From Rhodobacterales bacterium (GTDB lineage Bacteria; Pseudomonadota; Alphaproteobacteria; Rhodobacterales; Rhodobacteraceae), in contig JANXPK010000825.1 in assembly GCA_025357355.1 (NCBI GenBank), positions 1 through 7,113 on the forward strand: a stretch of DNA of 7,113 nucleotides. The letters are read 5' to 3'. Of this stretch, positions 5,875-7,113 are shown piece by piece. Positions within the stretch are counted from its first letter, which is position 1, and each line of letters begins with the position of its first letter. The notes below the pieces were generated by a model, which worked only from the letters and a program-made list of their open reading frames with translations, searched no databases and was not told the origin of the DNA. The position numbers were made by a program, and so were the translations under genes.

Positions 5875-5987
5875 TTCCCGCACCTCCGACACGTCCGCGT
5901 GAGACCTTTGTTGCAAATCTTGCCCTGAACGTGATCCCAGCGCATCTAGATCGCAACGGGCATCACGCCCGACAGTTGGAGAAGAAG
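5844..5987. promoter_or_regulatory. Divergent control region between L,D-transpeptidase and cenR-like gene
   Basis: 144 bp that should hold promoters for both genes. The clearest elements are CGGGC (5957-5961) and GCCCG (5967-5971), which form a 5-bp hairpin just before the cenR ribosome site, and TTTG/CAAA as an inverted pair with 3-nt spacing at 5907-5917. No convincing -35/-10 pair stands out in either direction. Confidence 0.4.
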
Positions 5988-6674
5988 ATGGCCACTTTGC
6001 GGAAGATCCTGCTGGTCGACGACGACGATGACCTGCGCGAAGCCCTCAGCGAGCAACTGGTGATGACCGAGGATTTCGATGTGTTCGAAGCCCGCACCGG
6101 CGCCGAAGGCATGGAGAAATCCAAGGCCGGGACCTACGACCTCGTGATCCTCGACGTCGGCCTGCCCGACACCGATGGCCGCGAACTTTGCCGCCGGATG
6201 CGCAAGGGCGGGGTGAAATGCCCGATCCTGATGCTGACCGGCCACGATACCGACGCCGACACCATTCTGGGCCTCGACTCTGGCGCCAATGACTATGTGA
6301 CCAAGCCCTTCAAGTTCCCGGTGCTTCTGGCCCGCATCCGCGCCCAGTTGCGCCAGCACGAACAGTCGGAGGATGCGGTGTTCCAGCTTGGCCACTACAC
6401 CTTCAAGCCCGCGCAAAAACTGCTGCTGGACCCCAAGGACAAAAAGATCCGCCTGACCGAGAAAGAGACGAACATCCTCAAGTACCTTTACCGGGCTCAA
6501 TCCGGGGTTGTGGCCCGCGATGTGCTGCTGCACGAGGTCTGGGGCTATAACGCCGGGGTGACGACCCACACCCTCGAGACCCATATCTACCGCCTGCGCC
6601 AGAAGATCGAACACGACCCCGCCAACGCCCGACTGCTGGTCACCGAGAACGGCGGCTATAAATTGGTAGCTTGA
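5988..6674 (+). CDS. cenR: OmpR/PhoB-family response regulator, CenR-like
   Basis: 228-residue DNA-binding response regulator. The receiver domain (about 5-122) has the acidic pocket Asp11-Asp13 in ILLVDDD, phosphoacceptor Asp56 in LDVGLPD, switch Thr84 in LTG and Lys106 in TKPF, all intact. The winged-helix domain (about 131-228) includes LTEKETNILKYLYRA, VWGYNAGVTTHTLETHIYRLRQKIE and the closing GGYKLV. GGAG at 5978-5981 lies 6 nt before the ATG. The receiver tail DTILGLDSGANDYVTKPF, then ARIRAQLRQHEQSEDAVF, matches my memory of alphaproteobacterial CenR, an envelope regulator essential in Caulobacter and Rhodobacter. Orthology is likely but not proven. No histidine kinase gene is adjacent; as I recall, the CenK kinase gene is commonly elsewhere. 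The divergent L,D-transpeptidase suits an envelope role and is a possible target. Confidence 0.9.
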   Translation: MATLRKILLVDDDDDLREALSEQLVMTEDFDVFEARTGAEGMEKSKAGTYDLVILDVGLPDTDGRELCRRMRKGGVKCPILMLTGHDTDADTILGLDSGANDYVTKPFKFPVLLARIRAQLRQHEQSEDAVFQLGHYTFKPAQKLLLDPKDKKIRLTEKETNILKYLYRAQSGVVARDVLLHEVWGYNAGVTTHTLETHIYRLRQKIEHDPANARLLVTENGGYKLVA

Positions 6675-6706
6675 ATGTAACAGCTGCCGCATAAAACACC
6701 GAACGC

Positions 6707-6738
6707 GGCGACAAATGACTTATAGTCGCCAGATTTTT
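6707..6738 (+). terminator. Rho-independent terminator of the response regulator gene
   Basis: GGCGAC (6707-6712) and GTCGCC (6725-6730) form a 6-bp GC-rich stem with a 12-nt loop, followed by AGA and TTTTT (6734-6738). It begins 33 nt after the stop codon. The loop is longer than usual, so strength may be moderate. Confidence 0.65.
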
Positions 6739-6769
6739 GGGTAATACTTGTGATATGTAGCGTTTGTTG

Positions 6770-6853
6770 CATGAAGTTCCCCTCGCCGGGTCGGGGTTAT
6801 GACGCGGTTCCTCCCTGTTGGACCTGGCCGGGCCTCGTGCCCGGCCTCTTTTT
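6770..6853 (+). ncRNA. Candidate small RNA, alpha-r8/suhB (mmgR)-like
   Basis: Between two terminators lies a stretch with sRNA architecture: a short 5' hairpin (CCCC 6779-6782 with GGGG 6793-6796), a pyrimidine-rich segment UUCCUCCCUGUUG (6808-6820) able to base-pair with Shine-Dalgarno sequences, and a strong intrinsic terminator at the 3' end. The UUCCUCCCUGUU segment followed directly by a GGCC-type terminator stem, and a length near 80 nt, match my recollection of the alphaproteobacterial suhB/alpha-r8/mmgR family, Hfq-bound trans-acting sRNAs. The region just upstream (6731-6768) is AT-rich, as expected of a promoter, but no good hexamer pair is visible, so the 5' end is approximate. 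A plus-strand 40-codon frame from 6771 runs through the terminator, has no ribosome site and is unlikely to be real. Confidence 0.5.
6826..6853 (+). terminator. Strong rho-independent terminator of the candidate sRNA
   Basis: GGCCGGGC (6826-6833) and GCCCGGCC (6839-6846) form a perfect 8-bp stem with loop CTCGT, followed by TCTTTTT (6847-6853). It lies about 150 nt past the response regulator stop and after that gene's own terminator, so it probably ends a separate transcript. Confidence 0.88.
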
Positions 6854-7113
6854 GCCCTGGCCTTGGTCCGGATGCAGGTTGTCCGCGCAATAGATCAGCA
6901 GGGCAATTCCCCCAAGGGTTGCAAAGCAAACGGCACATGCAGCGCGACAACCCCCCATGGCGTGGCGGCTGCCTGCCGGGGATTGCTGGTAAAGATCAGG
7001 ATGCTGGTCGACAGACAGAACCCCGCCTGGCACCGACCCGCCAGCATCGCCGCCTTGGACCCGCGGGCAGGGCGAAGGTCACCGCAATTATCGCGCCCGC
7101 TAGGGCGCGACGT
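6854..7113 (-). other. Gene-poor tail; possible decayed small membrane protein
   Basis: No intact gene is convincing here. On the minus strand three consecutive hydrophobic pieces join end to end in three different frames: ALAGAIIAVTFALPAG (7106-7059), then a piece containing CLSTSILIFT and WGVVALHVPFALQ (7059-6919), then TLGGIALLIYCADNLHPDQ (from 6919 leftward). Read together they resemble one protein of about 100 residues with two or three membrane segments, broken by two frameshifts. The last frame continues through the sRNA terminator to 6797, which argues against it being intact. No family is recognised. An 8-bp inverted repeat with a 4-nt loop lies at 7091-7110. Confidence 0.2.

Noticed and set aside
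5331..5987. Extension of the response regulator frame upstream to 5331 (447 codons in total)
   Set aside because: The added part is antisense to the L,D-transpeptidase, rich in Arg and Pro, and resembles no domain. The true start at 5988 has a good ribosome site and a standard receiver-domain opening.
5907..6771. TTTGTTGCA present both at 5907-5915 and at 6763-6771, before the cenR-like gene and before the candidate sRNA
   Set aside because: Many 9-mers are expected to recur by chance in 7 kb, so the shared word alone is not evidence for a common regulator.
6771..6893. 40-codon plus-strand frame starting MKFPSPGRGYDAV
   Set aside because: It has no ribosome site and passes straight through a perfect terminator hairpin; the stretch fits an sRNA better.
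6720..6950. 76-codon minus-strand frame overlapping the sRNA and terminator
   Set aside because: Cys/Arg/Pro-rich product without pattern, crossing two terminators in antisense.
1..7113. Mobile elements, CRISPR arrays, tRNA or rRNA genes, defence or phage genes
   Set aside because: Looked for on both strands; no repeat array, transposase or integrase motif, tRNA-like fold or rRNA segment was seen.

Overview
The window reads as ordinary chromosome from a high-GC alphaproteobacterium, most likely a Rhodobacteraceae member (Rhodobacter/Gemmobacter/Tabrizicola-like). The grounds are a Rhodobacter-type porin, a DUF3576 lipoprotein next to leuS, a CenR-like response regulator, strong GC bias in third codon positions, and no transposase, integrase, phage or CRISPR signal. 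Assignments rest on motif recognition alone; no database search was possible.

Layout. 1-568 (-): N-terminal 189 codons of leucyl-tRNA synthetase, running off the left edge. 632-1141 (-): DUF3576 lipoprotein, upstream of leuS and probably in one transcript with it. 1142-1524: 383-bp divergent regulatory region. 1525-2571 (+): outer-membrane porin with a strong ribosome site, a 26-nt leader hairpin and a 12-bp terminator. 2669-3322 (+): YggS-type PLP homeostasis protein. 3323-3400: short convergent gap with a hairpin and an AT-rich tract. 3401-5287 (-): GH13 amylosucrase. 5343-5843 (-): small YkuD-type L,D-transpeptidase. 5844-5987: divergent control region. 5988-6674 (+): OmpR-family response regulator resembling CenR, with its own terminator. 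About 6770-6853 (+): probable small RNA ending in a classic terminator, resembling the alpha-r8/suhB/mmgR family. 6854-7113: no confident gene, with hints of a decayed small membrane protein on the minus strand.

How the parts relate. Three loci concern the envelope: the porin and DUF3576 lipoprotein, the peptidoglycan-type L,D-transpeptidase, and the CenR-like regulator divergent from it (CenR is known in alphaproteobacteria as a cell-envelope regulator). The amylosucrase is a separate carbohydrate function. Its promoter region holds a palindrome of LacI/GalR-operator type between plausible -35 and -10 hexamers, suggesting sugar control independent of the gene upstream.

I found no convincing new multi-gene system. 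The items most worth checking are the amylosucrase operator, the candidate sRNA after cenR, the porin leader hairpin, and the three-frame hydrophobic remnant at the right end.
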